Positions 12,467-23,614 of a stretch of 64,000 bases of DNA are shown here, in pieces. Source of the DNA: Metallyticus violacea (lineage: Eukaryota > Arthropoda > Insecta > Mantodea > Metallyticidae); the NCBI GenBank assembly GCA_030762175.1, contig CM060835.1, positions 83,052,501-83,116,500 of the forward strand, read 5' to 3'. Position 1 is the first letter of the stretch, and the number at the start of each line of letters is the position of its first letter. A model generated the notes under the pieces. It searched no databases. It saw only the letters and a list, made by a program, of their open reading frames with translations, and was not told the DNA's origin. The translations under genes were made by a program, and so were the position numbers.

Positions 12467-13106
12467 TATCTACAACTATAATTAGTTGAAGAAAAAGATG
12501 ATAAAGAAGATAACACCCAATTTGAATAAGAAGAAGAGAGCAGAACTGACAGAAGAAAGGAATAATGGCAGTTTTTGGGCGGAAACGAAGCAGTTGAGAG
12601 AAGAAGTAGACAGAGGTCAAGAGATGGAGAGAAGCGAAGGAAACTACACTGTCAACACACCATGGTCCAGTATAGCTGTTGCTTGAGACCGGCAGCAACT
12701 CCACTGATGTCCAGGTTCTGTTGCCAGGAATTCCAGTGGGGAGCAGCCCGGATACCGAGCGTTAGCAGAAATGAAGATGCATAGAGTAAATTGGATAATA
12801 ATTGTAAATTAATAAAGTTTAAATGTAATCATTGCTACTGGGTACCAGTTGCAATTGTAGATGTTATTATAAATCATAGTAAATAGCCGTAGTGCTGGAT
12901 TCCAGTACCGGTTTTGTTTTTTGAAGTTTTAATTTTGTTTAGTCATAGTATTAGTAGTGTAGATTTTAAAATCTGTAAAATTTAATTGTAATTTAAATTG
13001 TATTGAAAGATATAAGAGGAATAAATAAATGAAATCTGGAGTATTACGTCCTGATGTAGAACCAAGATATCAGGATGTAAGTATTGCAGAATTAAAATAA
13101 ATAAAA
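12467..13106 (+). other. R1-clade 3' UTR and tail
   Basis: Non-coding sequence between the ORF2 stop and the 3' target duplication. The first 200 bp are purine-rich and the remainder AT-rich, ending in a short A-rich tail. In R1-type elements the 3' UTR is the part recognised by the reverse transcriptase. There is no long poly(A). Confidence 0.65.
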
Positions 13107-13117
13107 TGTTCGCTCTA
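13107..13117. repeat. Target site duplication (right) of R1-clade element
   Basis: Second exact copy of TGTTCGCTCTA (first at 7523-7533). It follows directly on the A-rich 3' tail. Confidence 0.8.
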
Positions 13118-13690
13118 CTGATATTTGATCTGGCTTTGCTCAGACCCTTGGCTTCCTGTTGTTCCGTATTGATTTGTTTTTGTTGCAATTTGTCGACTCA
13201 TTTCCTCATTCCTTTGGCTGATGTCTCTTAGATCCTTTTCGAACTCATCAACTGGCCAATCATCTATCCAAAGCTGTAGATTACGTATGTATGTGTGTTT
13301 GCCCTCTAATCTTGCCTTCTTCATCAGTTGCACTAGTTTTTTCTTCACGATTCTCTGCTCCACCGATAAATCTCTATTAATAAACAAATTCATCCTTTTT
13401 AATTTTCTAGACCTTTTTAGCACCTCATAGACAGTTTTCGTGGTTACAAATATAACCACTATCATTCTTCTTCCTCCATTCTTCCCAACTCGAAAAGCTT
13501 CAGCAATTCCCCATCTGTTCAGAACCATCCCCAATTTCCCTTCCAAAACCTCTTTCACTTCCTGAATGAGCCACACTCCTCTTCTTTCCTCTATACCTGA
13601 TATTACCAAATTAAATTTCCGACATCCTTCTTCCAAAGTTTGTACTCTTCTTTTGATAGCTTGGACTTCTATTTTCATGTTCTGCATTTA
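13118..13690 (-). pseudogene. LINE A ORF1 (RNA-binding protein), N-terminal part
   Basis: A 190-codon minus-strand frame begins MQNMKIEVQAIKRRVQTLEE, a coiled coil. It continues with KFNLVISGIEE, VGKNGGRRMIVVIFVTTK, NLFINRDLSVEQRIVKKKL and GKHTYIRNLQLWID. This is the layout of the ORF1 protein of LINEs whose ORF1 has a coiled coil, an RRM-like fold and a basic C-terminal domain; it coats the element RNA. A frameshift near 13160 moves the reading frame to QQKQINTEQQEAKGLSKARS, which runs up to the R1 insertion point and resumes at 7533. The true start may lie upstream, because coding-like sequence continues to about 13800 with stops. Confidence 0.7.
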
Positions 13691-13990
13691 AATTTTGATT
13701 TTATTTTTAATTTCACTCCCCTCATCGTTCTTTATTCCCCAATCTTTCTTCCAATCCTGCAATATGTTTCAGATTTCTTCCCCTGCTCCGTAATCACTGT
13801 TACGCCCAGGATTGATCTCTACTCCTCAATGATTTGTAGCACACCAATTACATACACCACAGAAAAAATATTCCCCATCTCTCCAGGCTGCACTTTTTTT
13901 TTAAATAGATTCCACTTCATATCACTGAACAGACCTATTCTTGCTCTATAGCTCTATATGTTGATTCCCATTGTTATTTATGTCATTTTT
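13118..13990 (-). mobile_element. LINE A, proximal part (5' UTR and ORF1)
   Basis: This is the upstream half of LINE A, separated from its remainder (4690-7522) by the nested R1-clade element. ORF1 occupies 13118-13690. The 13690-13990 stretch is pyrimidine-rich on the + strand and is read as the ORF1 start and 5' leader. The 5' boundary is not defined; a 5' truncation somewhere between 13960 and 14150 is likely. Confidence 0.6.
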
Positions 13991-14189
13991 CAACTTCTTC
14001 CTGCAGCTCCCAAGAAACACAACCTCTCTCCTTCACTGCTAATGTAGCACTCCAATCTGCTAGTGATACATTTGAAATATTAATTGTTTTCAGGGCTTCA
14101 TCAGTAAAATTTAATTTTTTCATAGATCAGTAAGATAAAGTTCTCCATTTCTTGAAGAAATAATGTGAATATCCTAGTTTGTGATTAAG

Positions 14190-16010
14190 ATATTTATGTT
14201 TGTGGTGATTTTAATGTAACACCTGAACTGGTTATGAAAGGTAGCAAAGCTTGACATCCTTATTAGGAAGTTATAATTTAAATTATACAGAAAAATTTTC
14301 AACCAGACTGTAAAATCAAAAAGCAACAACTATGGGTAATATATGTATAGTTAAAAGTAAGAATCTAAAATAAACTGTATTTTAAATGTCAGATTATCTG
14401 ATTATGATGCACAGATGCTGGTGTGAAATAGTAGTAAAGTAAATTCAACTGGCAAACAACACTAGTCATGTAATTAGTGTAATAACTGATACTTTATTTA
14501 TGAATTTTAAACATGATTTTGGTTGTGAAAATTGGGGAAATGTCTATTTTTATGATAAAGTAGATTATAAATTAAACGAATTACTAAATATTATGTTATG
14601 GCATTTTCAGGCCAATTTTTCTAAAAGGAAAAAAGCCAAAGTAACTGACCTAAATAGTAAATTATAGTTAACCACTGGGATTAAAAGAGCATGCATAAAC
14701 AACAGAAAGCATTATTTACAAATTAGAAAGCAATGACAAAAACTGTAACATGCACTATAAAAGGTTCTGTAAAATATTGAATAAAGTGATTAAAAAAGCA
14801 AAGATTAGGCACTTCTCGTAAGTTATCAATATGTCTAAAAATAAGATTAAAACTGCACAGAGTATAATTAAAATTAAAACCTATAGGACAAATAAAGATA
14901 ATATATCCTTTTATCACAATTTGAAAATTTACAATTTGCTGGATATTGCAAATGCTTTTAATAGTCACTTAATAACCATTGGAGAAAAATATGTAAAAAG
15001 AAATAATGTAAGCATTAAGACACTAGTTCTATTAACAAACTCTGTAATTAAATGCAATTTTCTTCATGAATTTACTGTTAGGCCAACTTTACCCAGCAAA
15101 AATGGACAAATTATTGTCACTTAAATGCAAAAAGTCATCTAGATGGGATCAGATAAGTACAAACTATTAAATAGTTGTTCATCTGAACTTTGTAAACCTC
15201 TCAGTCATATTTGTAACCATTCATTAATATCTGGAATATTTCCAAAGAGACTGAAGCATGCTTTTATTAAATCTCTTTTCAAAAAGGGTGACAAAAGTTT
15301 ACAATCAAATCACAGACCTATATCACTTTTAAGTTCATTCTCAAGGTTCTAGTAAAAATTATATATAGCTGTGTTGTGAAATACCTAAAATTAAATAATA
15401 TTTTAGCATCCTATGGAAATGTTAAAAGCTCCAGATAGGAAGGAATATGCCTTTGGAGATATTTTGTGACTTTAAATTAAAACAAGATTGTAACTGTTTT
15501 AATTATAATATAGGCCGTAAATGCCTAAGATGTATTTTGTGGCTTAACAAAGGCATTTAACTGTATAGATCATGAACTACTATTACAAAAATTAGATTTC
15601 TATGGGTTAGATCTTATTTATATAATAGAATGTAAAGTTTTTCATTGACCTACCATATAACTTAAATCATGAGTCAAGAGTACTGCTTTTTGCAAATGAT
15701 ACTAATGTGCTTGAAACAGGGAAGTCACAAGAACTTCTATTAAATACAGATATAAAAGCTTTTTATGAAATAAACATACGATTTCAAGCCAATAAAATAT
15801 TGTTGAATACAGTTTATTCATTTCAGAACAAAGATTAAACATATATTAAATCTATTATTAAAATCAGGCCCTAAAAGAAAATCTTAACTGGAAGAAACAT
15901 TGAAATGGTAGTTTCCAAACTTACTTCAGCCTATTTTTCTCAAAGAGTTTGAAATTATCTCTTACCAAAAGACTCCTTGAGTGTGATATACTTTGTATAT
16001 TTTCATTTTG
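14190..16010 (+). mobile_element. LINE B copy 1 (CR1/Jockey-like), heavily decayed
   Basis: Broken frames show the end of an endonuclease (CGDFN-like near 14200; LSDYDAQMLV near 14395) and then reverse transcriptase. Pieces include YKRFCKILNKVIKKAK (14760), NKIKTAQSIIKI (14840), ELCKPLSHICNHSLISGIFP (15190), LFKKGDKSLQSNHRPISLLS (15275), AFNCIDHELLLQKLDFYGL (motif A, 15555), LLFANDTNVL (degraded motif C, 15690) and ENLNWKKH (15880). The order and wording match LINE B copy 2 at 35334-37752. Stops and frameshifts are frequent and motif B is missing. The 3' end is unclear and may extend to about 16100. Confidence 0.65.
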
Positions 16011-16217
16011 TATATATAATGGCCTACCCAAAAGAATTAATTATTAGGAAATTAACATAAACTCATATCTTTACAAAATTCTCTTAATGATTCTTAATAG
16101 CTCACCTTCTACAGTATTGATAATATTTAGGACTTAATTCATAGTAATTATGAATTTTTTGACATGTTCCACCTAGAGCTCTTGCTCAACTCAGTATACA
16201 GAATGCTGTAGACATAC

Positions 16218-16275
16218 GCACGCACGCACGCTTGCTCACACACACACACACCATGCAAGCATGCATGCATGTACA
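16218..16275. repeat. (CGCA)n, (CA)n and (ATGC)n microsatellites
   Basis: Adjacent short arrays: cgcacgcacgcacg, then cacacacacaca, then gcatgcatgcatg. Confidence 0.9.
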
Positions 16276-16635
16276 GGCATAGTAGCTGTGAAAGATTTTT
16301 TTTTTTTACTTATTACAATGAGCATCATGTTTTAGGGCTAAATTGGGAGGGAGCATTGTCGCCTATGCTCCATGCCCACTGTAGATATAAATGGGTACAT
16401 GTTTATTTTATCGTACACAGGCAACCGGAATCTTTAATTTGCACATATGCATGGATAGATTGATCTGATAGTGCATGCGTCCTGCAATCTACTTGAAAGC
16501 AGCATTGAGTGGTGATTATATACCTAATCTCATGGAATTCCAGCACACCAGATGCCCTTCTCAAATGCTCTGACCACCATTTTCACAAAACATCTAACGA
16601 TCAACATATTGAACTATGTTAATTGACAACAGTAG

Positions 16636-16872
16636 TCAATCCTCGTGGTCTAGTGGTAACCATATCTACCAAAGTCATGAGTTCAAATGAGGGTTGATGG
16701 ATTTTCAAAGTGTAAAAATGCTAAGAATGACTTCCTTTGTAAGAGAAGTAAAACTATGGATTCCATATCAGATTTTTGGCATGTGAAAGAACCTCAAGCC
16801 TGAAAGAAGAAGCCTCTGAGGAAAATTTATCAGCCGTTTCATGCCATTAATTGATTTGGATGCTAATGACCA
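16636..16872 (+). mobile_element. SINE-R (tRNA-Arg-like head), diverged
   Basis: Box A TGGTCTAGTGG (16646-16656), a weakened box B (agttcaaatga), then the family body (aagcctgaaagaagaagcct, cagccgtttcatgcc, gctaatgacc). Homologous to 44780 and 52382. Confidence 0.7.
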
Positions 16873-16974
16873 AAGAGAGTCAGAACATTCTTAAGTAAAC
16901 CTAATAATAATAATAATTGAGGGCAATATAGATACAATTTTCCAAATTGTGAACTTTTACAAATGATCCAACAG

Positions 16975-17136
16975 TTGTTTAACAGCTGAGAATGTGGACG
17001 AGAGTCCATAAAACATGTCCTGAGTAAATCTCCAGTAAGTGAAGCCAAAAAGTGTGTTTTAAATAGTTTGACTCATAAAAGATTATTTCCAAATTTTGTT
17101 GCTGTGCAAGGTTCACCAAGAAGAAGTCTGTTTTCA
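16975..17136 (+). mobile_element. Hairpin element 8, decayed
   Basis: The right arm (gagtaaatctccagtaagtg, aagattatttcc) matches the arm of element 4, and a weak terminal signature follows (gctgtgcaaggttc, 17101). The left arm is not recognisable. The tip keeps a stem of GTGGAC/GTCCAT around GAGA. Confidence 0.4.
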
Positions 17137-18774
17137 AAGAGTACTGATTTTTTTAGAACATTAGAGATCTTTTCGACTAATCTATTTTTTATGAAGTAAA
17201 ACTAAAGTTGTAAATGTCTTGTTGCTACTTTAAACAACACTTTTAGCCATATTGGTAATATTGCTATCTCCACTCTAACTTGGAAAATCATGAGGCAGAA
17301 TGCTCTTGCTTTGTTCTAATTTTTTAATTTATTGGTTATAATGCTTCCTTCTCTTAAAAGATACAGTAAATAATAATTTTAGTTCACTCCCATTGGCACT
17401 AATCACTATGAAACCAACATGGGTGGCTGAGGTTGCTAAGTTATGGACTCATGAATCAGTTTGATTCCTGTTAGGACAATCTCTCTTGATTGAGGTTTTC
17501 CCCAGTCCTCATCAATGGCAAATGCTGGGTAGCTACCCTACCCTAAACTCGCTGCTATGGGTGGCAAGATTGTTAAGGTTTGTCTGGACCATCTTTCCTG
17601 ATTAAGATTTTTTCAGATTTTCTTCAGCCCTCATAAATGACAAGTGCTGGGGAGGTAACTTAAACTTAGGCCTGGAACACCTCCTTCCTTAAAAAAATCC
17701 TTTTCAAATTTATCATTCCATCTCATTTATAATCAGTGCCCATTGCCTTTTATGCTGCAGTAGTAAAAATGGGTGTAAAGCACAATTAAGAAGAGAAAAA
17801 AAAAGCACGTGAAGCAGATAACCAGCCCTTCATTAGGTCATTCTAAAGGTCTTGGTGTGAGGTTTTCTTTGCTTTCTGTTTTGAGAAAATGATCACTTGG
17901 CATATTAGAACATATTCTCTTCATTCTTTTCCCCTTATCCTAGTATCCTTGTTAGCTTTCCCTCATGCAACTTATTTGGAGTTCTCACTGATTTTTTTTT
18001 CTCAATATTGTCTAAAATGACTGTATTTATTTATTTAATCTATATAATGCCTCTTAAAAATCCTAATATTATGGAAGTCTTAATAGTGTGACTCTGTTTT
18101 TGTAAATTCTGTTCCTTTTAATAATTATGCTAGAAAATTAAAATTCATGGCCTGTTCTGTAATTTTAATTGTTTGCTACTAGTTTATGGCTTAAAGCTTT
18201 TTCAGAGATAATTTTTTTCCAGAGAAAGTATTATTTTCTATAGAAATTGTTTGACTACTTTTTCAAATTTGTATAAAAAGCATTGATAATTTCTACTCTG
18301 TGTTACCAGAACCACATCTGCATGCCCATTTAATTTTTTTTGTTTCCAACCTGTAACATTTCACTACATCTTTTTTATTTTATTATTTTTCTGGTTCCTT
18401 TATTACTTAATCCATAATATGTTGAAAATAGAACTAGTTAATAACTTTTTCTAATTGCATTTACTAAGGTGCTCTTTCTGTTATGTAATTGTTATTTATT
18501 CTTGTTGTATTATCTATATTGAATTTTCTATAGAATTTTACTAAAGTAAGATTTGACATTTTACTTTAATATTTTTATTACTTTGCTCACTCTAGCAATA
18601 TTAAATCTATAAAATATATAAAGAAGAAACTTGCAGCATTGCAAAGTTTTTTCAGTTGACAATTTAATAAAACACTAATTTGAGGAATGTGTTGATAGAG
18701 AAAAAATAATGCTTATATATTACTAATTTTGGGTTTTAGTATCAATAACATCTGATATAAAAATAACATATACT
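17137..18774. other. Intronic sequence
   Basis: Besides SINE-S at 17418-17795, only AT-rich sequence with no recognised feature. Confidence 0.5.
17418..17795 (+). mobile_element. SINE-S, two partial units joined
   Basis: A head (gggtggctgaggttgctaag, 17420) and part of the body run to about 17550. A second degraded head (tgggtggcaagattgttaag, 17558) and a full body to the 3' end follow. This looks like one copy inserted into another, or a dimer with deletions. Confidence 0.65.
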
Positions 18775-19060
18775 GTAAGATCTGTTCAAAAAATATCAGA
18801 ACTTTCAAAATTTTGCACCAAAGTAGTTGGTATTGCTAATTAGCTTTGACCTTGATGAGATGTCTTCTGTTTGCCATGCAATGTTATCTTATTTCATTTG
18901 AGTTCCATGTTACTTTCTCTGCAACAGTATTGTGAGTATTCTGCACATAATCAGATGGCAGGTTATCATGACCAGCCTATAGGTATTAAATTTTGTATCC
19001 TTTACAGAGACCTATTAAAAGATAAAAGAAGCTCATGGGAATAATTGTGTAAACTATGCA
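18775..19060 (+). mobile_element. Mariner remnant (terminal and N-terminal part)
   Basis: Starts at taagatctgttcaaaaaat, which resembles a mariner-type terminal inverted repeat. It continues into a degraded coding stretch (GIKFC-like near 18980, LLKDKRSSWE near 19010) comparable to the N-terminal helix-turn-helix region of mariner transposases. The rest of the gene and the other terminus are missing. Confidence 0.35.
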
Positions 19061-21587
19061 GGCAAAGACCAAGTTCAGAATCTGCAGACATTTATTACTT
19101 TATATTTACTCAATAAAGCATTTATTCATTCATTCAAAGTATAACACCACAGAAATTATTTACATTGTGGAAATGCTAACTTCATCTGTTGGCCAACTTT
19201 GCTATTATTCAAAGCTGTAGCATGATTATTCAACTATTTGTAACTGTAGAAATGCTAATCTCCTAAAACTGCAAAACCAAAATAAGAATATTTTCAGTGT
19301 CTGCAGGATACTGTCATATCTTTGAACTTATGCTTTGTAACATTTGTTCTAGAAGCATCAAGGTGAAGTCAATCACAGTAGCCTCTGGATGAGTGAGTAT
19401 AAGGATAAATTCTCTCGTCATGACTTCAAAAGAGAGCTGCTTCCTTTTCCATGTAGCAAACCCCCAACTGCTTGGCGATACAGCTAAAGGAGTTCTCAGG
19501 AAATCCATCTTTAGCCTGTCACTGCCACATTTCTATCAAATGGTACAAAAAACTTGTACTGATATTTCTAGGTGATCTTTGAGTGCCTTGCTTGTATGTG
19601 AAAAAGAAGCTCTGACCATATTTTTGTTGCAGCAAAATATCATTTATTTTTCACTTGTTAATTATGCAATTTAATTTATGTCTCAAGAATTATTATACCA
19701 TATTCTTTGGCATTAATATTTTTCTGATGTAATTTTAAAACAATGTACTTACTGTAAGTGAAATGTTTGAATTTCTTCTGTCAGAGGGGAGATAATTACT
19801 AAATGCAAACAAAGCATTTGATGTATCTATATAAAAATGTTTCTATTGTATTAACACAATGTAATCATACTTTTCTGATTAAGACTACAGATAAGGCAGA
19901 TGATGTGGTTTAAGTAGGTCATATTCCTTTGGGCTAACTATACTGTTAACTTTCAGAAAGTAATTATTAAATTTTATCATCCAAAGGCATATATGTAGAA
20001 GAATATGCTTATAGCCCTTAGATTTCAATATAATCATGAAATTATAATAGAAATCTTCCATCTAGATTGGGAAGTTACAGTTCAATATCTTGGAAATCAT
20101 AATTTTTAATCACAATATAAATAGACATGGCATAGTCTGTACATCAGAGACACAATTACAAATGCAGTATTTTAGACATTACATATAATGTAAGACATGT
20201 AGAAACTAGCAGACACCTTTTTTGTCGTTGTGTGTGCATGAATGTCACACAACTTAAGGCACAAGTAGAGGTTTTCCTTTTTAGGTTTAGTATCTCTGAA
20301 AATAAATATTGGCATAAGTAGAATTCAATTTTGTTAGTGAACTAAATTATTTGAATCGGAATTATATTGAATTTTGGAGATGTAAACAGTACCAATTTTT
20401 AGCATACAAAGCTTCTAACTGTAGAGTGCATTCAATTATAAATATAATTTTGAAGACTTCAAAGCTAATTCAGAATGTTAATAAAATAAGGACAAAGGGC
20501 TTTGAAATTGGTATAGTTAAAAAGTTTGTGGCAGTGAGGTAGAATTTTTATTTATCTGTTTAAATGTTAACATTCTGATATTGCTTTTGAAGAGCAATGT
20601 ATTTTGGGCGCATATTTGCTTGCATCTGTTTAAAGATGAGTTTTCAATAAAAAAAAAAAAGATCTGATATGTCACAAAACATATGAAGCTTTGAGTATGA
20701 CATTTTTATGTATTATTTACAGTGTATATATCAAAATAATCTGGTTTGTCATTGTTCAGTTAATGTTTTGGGACCTGTTGTTGCTTACAGTTATAGGATC
20801 ACGTTTCAAATATGAGTAATGCTTTACAAAGAAATGGAATGCTTCTTTATATTTATCAGTAAATCAATATAAAAAGTCGAGTTCCTAAGCATTTACATTT
20901 TTATTATTTTAATTGTACATAGAAAGCTATAGGCAATGGAGTGGTAATATATCGTATTAGAATTTAGTAAATATGTTCACACTAGTTGTATAAGTAAGTG
21001 GAGTCAGTATGTACATATTTAAAATAAATTCAATAAGATATACATTTTCATATTTCTCATTCCAAAGACATAATACAATTTAGGCATTTATGCTTAATAC
21101 TTACATTAAAAATCCCTAAAAACCAAATTTTAAATTCACTCCTGTGTATCTGTATCTCCTAGACAGGGACCATCAGATTAAATATCTAAATGTCTTGGGT
21201 AAATAAGGCAAGTTCTTGAGTGAAAAGAACATTCTTGTGTACTGTAGTTCATTTAGAACTAAAAAAAATTGCATAATGTTCATATATTAATTATTTAATT
21301 GCAAAATAATAAAATTAACAAAATAAACACTAAATGTACACTTAACCTATTGACTAATCTATTACAAAAAATTTAAAAATATTTACAAATCTTAACCTAT
21401 ATCCTCAAAACCTCACTGTTTGCATTCATAATTATATGCTGACAAGAGCCCCAGTTTATCATACTCAAATTTATTCTCAGATCATTTAACCCACAAGTAA
21501 ACTTTGAAAATAACTTTTCACAATTCATGTTAGGTGCATAAAACAATAGTGCTCTTAATCACCATAAATGAAGGATTGATGATCCTT
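19061..21587. other. Intronic sequence
   Basis: Only the direct repeat at 20904 stands out. Short open frames (19314-19575, 20351-20542) are not protein-like. Confidence 0.5.
20904..20972 (+). repeat. Direct repeat, first copy (second at 22002-22071)
   Basis: About 70 bp (aattgtacatagaaagctat, aggcaatggagtggtaatat) recurs 1.1 kb downstream, exactly abutting the mariner terminus there. Confidence 0.6.
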
Positions 21588-21960
21588 TCACAGTGCCTCA
21601 AGAGCATCCTTCAGTGAGACTTCTGCATTATTTCTCTTAAGCTGCTGAAGATTCCTGTCTGCATGTGCATCATTGTGAGAAATACTCTTCAATGAAAGTA
21701 TTTTGCTGAAAAGGGGCTTCAGCTTGCACCCTGCTATCTGTGACAAAACATTCTGCCTATAGAAAAGATTAGCCACAGGCTCCAGAAACACATAAGCAGG
21801 ATCCTTCGTAATAAGCTTGTCCAACTTTGTATGAATATAACTTGCCATCTTCTTTTATTTTCTCCATTGTTCTGTTCCTAACATTCACTTTCAGGCATCC
21901 ATGTCCTCCTCCATCCTGTTGTTGAAGGTTCCTCCTGCAATCTCTTGCATCCATTTCAGA
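21588..21960 (-). pseudogene. Unidentified coding-like fragment, possibly a retrocopy
   Basis: An 86-codon minus-strand frame reads MASYIHTKLDKLITKDPAYV ... SLKDALEAL and stops at 21588. Just upstream, a second frame (DGGGHGCLKVNVRNRTMEK) looks coding and would join it by one frameshift. Composition is protein-like, and there are no splice sites between the parts. A decayed processed copy of a host gene or part of an unrecognised transposon would fit. No family recognised. Confidence 0.35.
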
Positions 21961-22001
21961 ATCTCAAACTGTGGATGCAGCTCTGTAGCACTGATCTAGA
22001 A

Positions 22002-22071
22002 TTATTTAAATTGTACTTATGAAGCTATAGACAATGGAGTGGTAATATATTCTATTAGAATTTTTTAAATA
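22002..22071 (+). repeat. Direct repeat, second copy
   Basis: Matches 20904-20972 (gaagctatagacaatggagt, ggtaatatattctattag) and ends at the TA where the mariner fragment begins. Confidence 0.6.
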
Positions 22072-22430
22072 CGAGGATAGGTCTGTAAGTTTCCAGACTA
22101 ACCATTTTCTAGGTGTGATAAAGACAAAAACTATATTTCACTTTTCAATATAGTTACCCTTTATTGCAATACACTTATCACATCTTTGAATTAACATTTC
22201 AACCCCACCCCCAAATAGTCAGAAATCTTGTCTGCAAAATGGGCATAAACAGCATCCATCACTTCTTCATCACACTTAAATTTCCTTCCTGGAAGGTACT
22301 TCTTGAGTTTTGAGAAGAGGAAATAGCCACTGGGAGCTAGATCTGCCTTGGAAACTCTTGAATTGTATGAAGGCATATCATTTCTTCCTGGCAGTTTGAT
22401 CCATGGCAACTACAAACTTATTTAGTGAAG
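22072..22430 (-). pseudogene. Mariner transposase, C-terminal fragment
   Basis: A terminal repeat begins after a TA at 22070 (cgaggataggtctgtaagtt). Reading inward on the minus strand, the last 73 codons include KADLAPSGYFLFSKLKKYLP, GRKFKCDEEVMDAVYAHFAD and KISDYLG. This is the end of a DD34D mariner transposase; the third catalytic Asp in 'PSDY' is here a Gly (PSGY), so it would be inactive. The N-terminal two thirds and the second terminus are absent. The same family recurs at 63406-64000. Confidence 0.75.
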
Positions 22431-22994
22431 ACAAGCCATCCTTCAATATAACATGAACAAGATTAACTTTGTGTGTCCAACCCTGGATATGAATGGCATC
22501 GTCTGGAAGGAGGAGCAACAATCCTGCAACACAAGAAGTTGTGTATGTTGCAGAATCACTGACAAATGCTTCTATTTGGTCAAAGTTCCTTTACATGTCT
22601 TTCAAAGCTTCTGTAATAGCTCCAGTATATCTATGTTCATTTATTAACCTTCATTGAAATGATTTGAGCCACATACCTCTCCTGGTAGCAGGAAGGCTCC
22701 ACTGTAGAAAGAAAGTAGGATACGGGTATGTCAGATATCATTGAATGGTAAAAGAGAAAATCAGGGGCCAAGAGTAGAGGAACACCCAGCAGAAATGTTC
22801 ATTGCAAATATGAGTATGATAGATTGCATGTGCAATTTCTGTTGTTTATCACAAGGGTTTTGCAAAATACCATTCTCATTTCGTTTTGCAAAAGGAACCT
22901 GTTAAATGCTATCTATTTTTGCTGTTCATGCTTCAGAGTGCATATTTAAAGACTCTCCCCCCACACACACCCACACCCACACCCTCTCTCTCTA
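22431..22994. other. Intronic sequence after the mariner fragment
   Basis: May include more degraded mariner sequence at 22431-22680, but no motif can be read. Confidence 0.4.
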
Positions 22995-23290
22995 AAAAAA
23001 TTTTAAATTGTGTTTAATGTTCATTTTGTTACTGTGGCATCCCAGATGGACACTAATGATACATAAAATGAAATGATAAATTGGGAAAGGAATTTTGGCA
23101 AGGAAGCATTCCAGCCTGAGTTTAGAGTACCTCCCACTTCAAGTTAATTATGTATTGGTGTTTGTCATTGATAAAGAAAGAGAAAAACATAAAAAAAATC
23201 TTAATCAGGAAGAATGGCCTGGGAGAATTCAAACCCCACACTTTCCACTACGGGTCAGCACCTTATTGACTTCAACATTCATTTCATATA
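22995..23290 (-). mobile_element. SINE-S copy, diverged
   Basis: The minus-strand SINE-S body is recognisable (tgatacataaaatgaaatga, ggaagaatggcctggg), with a degraded box B (gaattcaaacccc on the + strand, 23225). An insertion of about 40 bp lies near 23140. Older than the copies at 3421 and 57333. Confidence 0.65.
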
Positions 23291-23362
23291 CATAAAGAGA
23301 GGCAAACTAGAGAAAAATATGGAATGTGGTCACATGGGAAGTTAAGGGGATGGGCAAGGAAG

Positions 23363-23614
23363 GAAGCAGAATGACAAAACTCTTTTCTTCTGTGACTTTC
23401 TATGTTAAATACACATTAACTTATATAAGGCATATGAAGTTAAATTCATTTTGTTGTACCTTTGTTTTCACTCCTGTTATTTAGAAGTAGAATGACAAAA
23501 CTCTTTTCTTTTGTGACTTTCTATGTTAAATACACATTATCTAGCTTATATAAGGCATATGAAGTTACAATTCACGTTGTTGTAACTTTGTTTTCACTCT
23601 CTGCTGTTATTTAG
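23363..23614 (+). repeat. Tandem duplication, unit 121 bp
   Basis: Both units start gaagyagaatgacaaaactc and include gtgactttctatgttaaata and aaggcatatgaagtta. Confidence 0.8.

Larger units (their letters stand above)
7534..13106 (+). mobile_element. R1-clade LINE nested in LINE A
   Basis: A 5.57-kb + strand non-LTR retrotransposon with ORF1 (gag-like, CCHC knuckles), ORF2 (endonuclease, RT, terminal CCHC) and a 640-bp 3' UTR ending in an A-rich tail (attaaaataaataaa). The 11-bp sequence TGTTCGCTCTA flanks it exactly (7523-7533 and 13107-13117), as expected for target-primed insertion. ORF1 is open from the first base, so the element is 5'-truncated inside ORF1. Unlike canonical R1 it sits in another transposon and not in 28S rDNA. 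A handful of stops and one frameshift make it defective, but it is the best-preserved large element here and so probably among the youngest. Confidence 0.85.

Noticed and set aside
22195..22409. Active mariner
   Set aside because: Only the C-terminal quarter is present, and the third catalytic Asp is Gly.
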